This document shows, piece after piece, positions 62,603 to 64,000 of a stretch of DNA of 64,000 nt. The notes beneath the pieces are model-generated. The model was not told the origin of the DNA and made no database searches. It saw only the letters and a program-made list of their open reading frames with translations. The DNA comes from Candidatus Latescibacterota bacterium (GTDB lineage Bacteria > Latescibacterota > UBA2968). Position 1 is the stretch's first letter. Each line of letters begins with the position of its first letter. A program made the translations under genes and the position numbers. Where the stretch lies: the NCBI GenBank assembly GCA_022824945.1, contig JAJDYX010000054.1:16071-80070 (forward strand), read 5' to 3'.

Positions 62603-64000
62603 GTGAATATTGATTCCATACACTTCAAGGGACATCTTTGTTTTCAAAAAGAGTGGGCAGGCTTCGACACAATCAAGCCTATTAACGTCATCATCGGACG
62701 TAATAACTCTGGAAAATCGCACCTTCTGGATTTGGTTGAAGCATTATGTAGCAAAGACAAAATTGACAGCCAAAATTGGCAATATCGATGTAGTGGCGTA
62801 TTAGATAAGGAGGCATTGAGAAGTAGGTTTCGAGAAAATCACATAGATGGTCCATTGGGAGGAAATCACTGGCAGGCACACGGACAACACTTTGTCGATA
62901 TTCCGATAACCTGGGATGTGAAAGCAAACGGGGGCATATCTAACGAGGTATTTCCCTACGATTTCAAATTAGACTCCCCTTATGGTGAACGCTCAACTAA
63001 TGAACGGCTCGGGCTAATTAGAGAGGTCCTACAGCATGTAACTCATCAGTTTAACGGGCATTCATTCCGCAGACTTCTCGCAGACCGGGACATTAAGACC
63101 GAACCACAAGATGTTAATTTAACACTTGGACGAGATGGAAATGGTGCTTCCAACATAGTACGGCGTTTTATCCTTAGTGCCAACCCGCAATTCCCAGGAG
63201 AAGTAATCAAACAGGAACTTTTGGATGCACTGAATTCCATTTTTGGAAATGACGGCAAGTTTTCAGAAATCACGGTACAAGTTCATGACGATGGAGAATC
63301 CGAGGGCACAAACGGTTATTGGGAGATCTATCTCGGTGAAGAGAAGAAGGGTTTGATCCCTTTGAGCAAATCGGGAAGCGGCCTGAAAACCATTCTTCTG
63401 GTGCTGCTAAACTTATTGGTCGTGCCTAAGATTGAGAACAGAAACAAATCCGATTTTGTATTCGCTTTCGAAGAACTTGAAAATAACCTCCATCCAGCAC
63501 TCCTGCGGCGGCTTTTTCAGTATATCGAAGATTACGCCATCAATGAAAAGACACATATTTTTTTGACAACCCATTCAAGCACAGCATTGGACTTCTTTGG
63601 TATCTCGGAGAATGCTCAAATAATCCATGTTTTACATGATGGCGAGTCGGCTCGCACGACAACAGTTTCCGCGCACTTTGATCGCCTCGGAGTGGTATCC
63701 GAATTGGGCGCGAAACCATCGGATTTGCTCCAGGCAAATGGCATAGTTTGGGTGGAAGGTCCATCTGACCGAATTTATCTCAATCACTGGATTGACCTCT
63801 ACTCGGAAGGTCGTTTTCAGGAAGGGCGGGATTATCAATGTGCATTCTACGGCGGATCACTTTTGGCACGGACACAATTCAAGTCTCCCGAAGAAGCAGA
63901 AACCGATCTTGTGAATCTCCTCCGGGTTAATCCAAATATCATCGTTGTGTGTGATGGGGACCGAGTCTCCAAAGACTCTGAAATAAAAGGTAGGGTGAAG
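62603..64000 (+). CDS. OLD-family AAA ATPase/TOPRIM nuclease, 3' end outside window
   Basis: Open reading frame from GTG 62603 (GGAAGGA upstream) to the right edge, 466 codons in view. The ATPase part has Walker A GRNNSGKS (residues 32-39), signature-like SKSGSGLKT, Walker B FAFEELENNLHP and the His-loop TTHSS. A TOPRIM-like segment starts VEGPSDRIYL. This is the ABC-ATPase plus TOPRIM arrangement of OLD nucleases (as in GajA and the P2 OLD protein), which take part in phage defence. The 3' part with the remaining TOPRIM residues is missing from view. A GajB-like UvrD helicase could lie downstream. Confidence 0.87.
   Translation, partial: MNIDSIHFKGHLCFQKEWAGFDTIKPINVIIGRNNSGKSHLLDLVEALCSKDKIDSQNWQYRCSGVLDKEALRSRFRENHIDGPLGGNHWQAHGQHFVDIPITWDVKANGGISNEVFPYDFKLDSPYGERSTNERLGLIREVLQHVTHQFNGHSFRRLLADRDIKTEPQDVNLTLGRDGNGASNIVRRFILSANPQFPGEVIKQELLDALNSIFGNDGKFSEITVQVHDDGESEGTNGYWEIYLGEEKKGLIPLSKSGSGLKTILLVLLNLLVVPKIENRNKSDFVFAFEELENNLHPALLRRLFQYIEDYAINEKTHIFLTTHSSTALDFFGISENAQIIHVLHDGESARTTTVSAHFDRLGVVSELGAKPSDLLQANGIVWVEGPSDRIYLNHWIDLYSEGRFQEGRDYQCAFYGGSLLARTQFKSPEEAETDLVNLLRVNPNIIVVCDGDRVSKDSEIKGRVK

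Noticed and set aside
1..64000. tRNA or rRNA genes
   Set aside because: I saw no cloverleaf-like pattern or conserved rRNA sequence in the intergenic spaces; short spaces between coupled genes leave little room. A covariance-model search would settle this.

Overview
The window looks like a chromosomal segment of an uncultivated, Gram-negative-type heterotroph. The supporting signs are an RND pump, lipoprotein-like signals, many GTG starts with clear Shine-Dalgarno sequences, and a moderately high GC content. The gene content is rich in phytanoyl-CoA dioxygenase-like (PhyH) proteins, Gfo/Idh/MocA oxidoreductases, ASPIC/UnbV and FG-GAP (VCBS) proteins, a sulfatase, ThuA, RraA and neutral ceramidase-like proteins. 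In my experience this mix is typical of Latescibacterota/Poribacteria-like or related FCB/PVC-type lineages. That placement is an inference; no rRNA or tRNA gene is visible to test it.

Layout. 0-13 kb: the end of a ribose-type ABC permease, a secreted thioredoxin-fold protein, a hydroxyacid-oxoacid transhydrogenase, a sodium:solute symporter, an enolase-superfamily dehydratase, a DUF1992 protein, an unusual ABC exporter followed by a free-standing DUF1854 protein, and an RND pump closed by terminators. 13-16 kb: bactofilin (minus), then a LecA-like protein, an NMT1/SsuC-type permease and its binding protein (plus), with no ATPase gene. 15.7-27 kb: a long minus-strand run with amidase, Gfo/Idh/MocA oxidoreductase, aldo/keto reductase, GT2 glycosyltransferase, a PgsA-like enzyme, TauE/SafE, an RnfD/NqrB-like membrane protein and two ASPIC/UnbV proteins. 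27-32 kb: a PhyH gene and three LacI-type paralogues; the middle copy has lost its DNA-binding domain. 32-50 kb: a catabolic or accessory region with a transglutaminase-like protein, an oligogalacturonate-lyase-like propeller, a ceramidase-like protein coupled to a frameshifted small membrane protein, an esterase, single-domain and tandem-fused PhyH proteins, a PHP/DUF3604 protein, a DapA-like aldolase and PurN. One block (tandem PhyH plus its promoter) occurs twice, and the second copy still carries a 25-bp scrap of the dapA-like gene. 49.9-56.7 kb: a TumA/TumE toxin-antitoxin pair, a fatty acid hydroxylase, then ThuA, sulfatase, Gfo/Idh/MocA, RraA and aldo/keto reductase on the minus strand.

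56.9-64 kb: a plus-strand defence island running off the right edge. It begins with a type I methyltransferase carrying an N-terminal XRE domain, placed under a near-consensus promoter with an inverted repeat over the start codon. A retropepsin-like protease, HsdS, a HEPN-like protein, an HNH nuclease, a DUF4926 protein and an OLD-family ATPase/TOPRIM nuclease follow. No HsdR is present inside the window. This island, the duplicated PhyH block with a degenerate N-terminal half, and the LacI triplication are the most unusual parts of the window.
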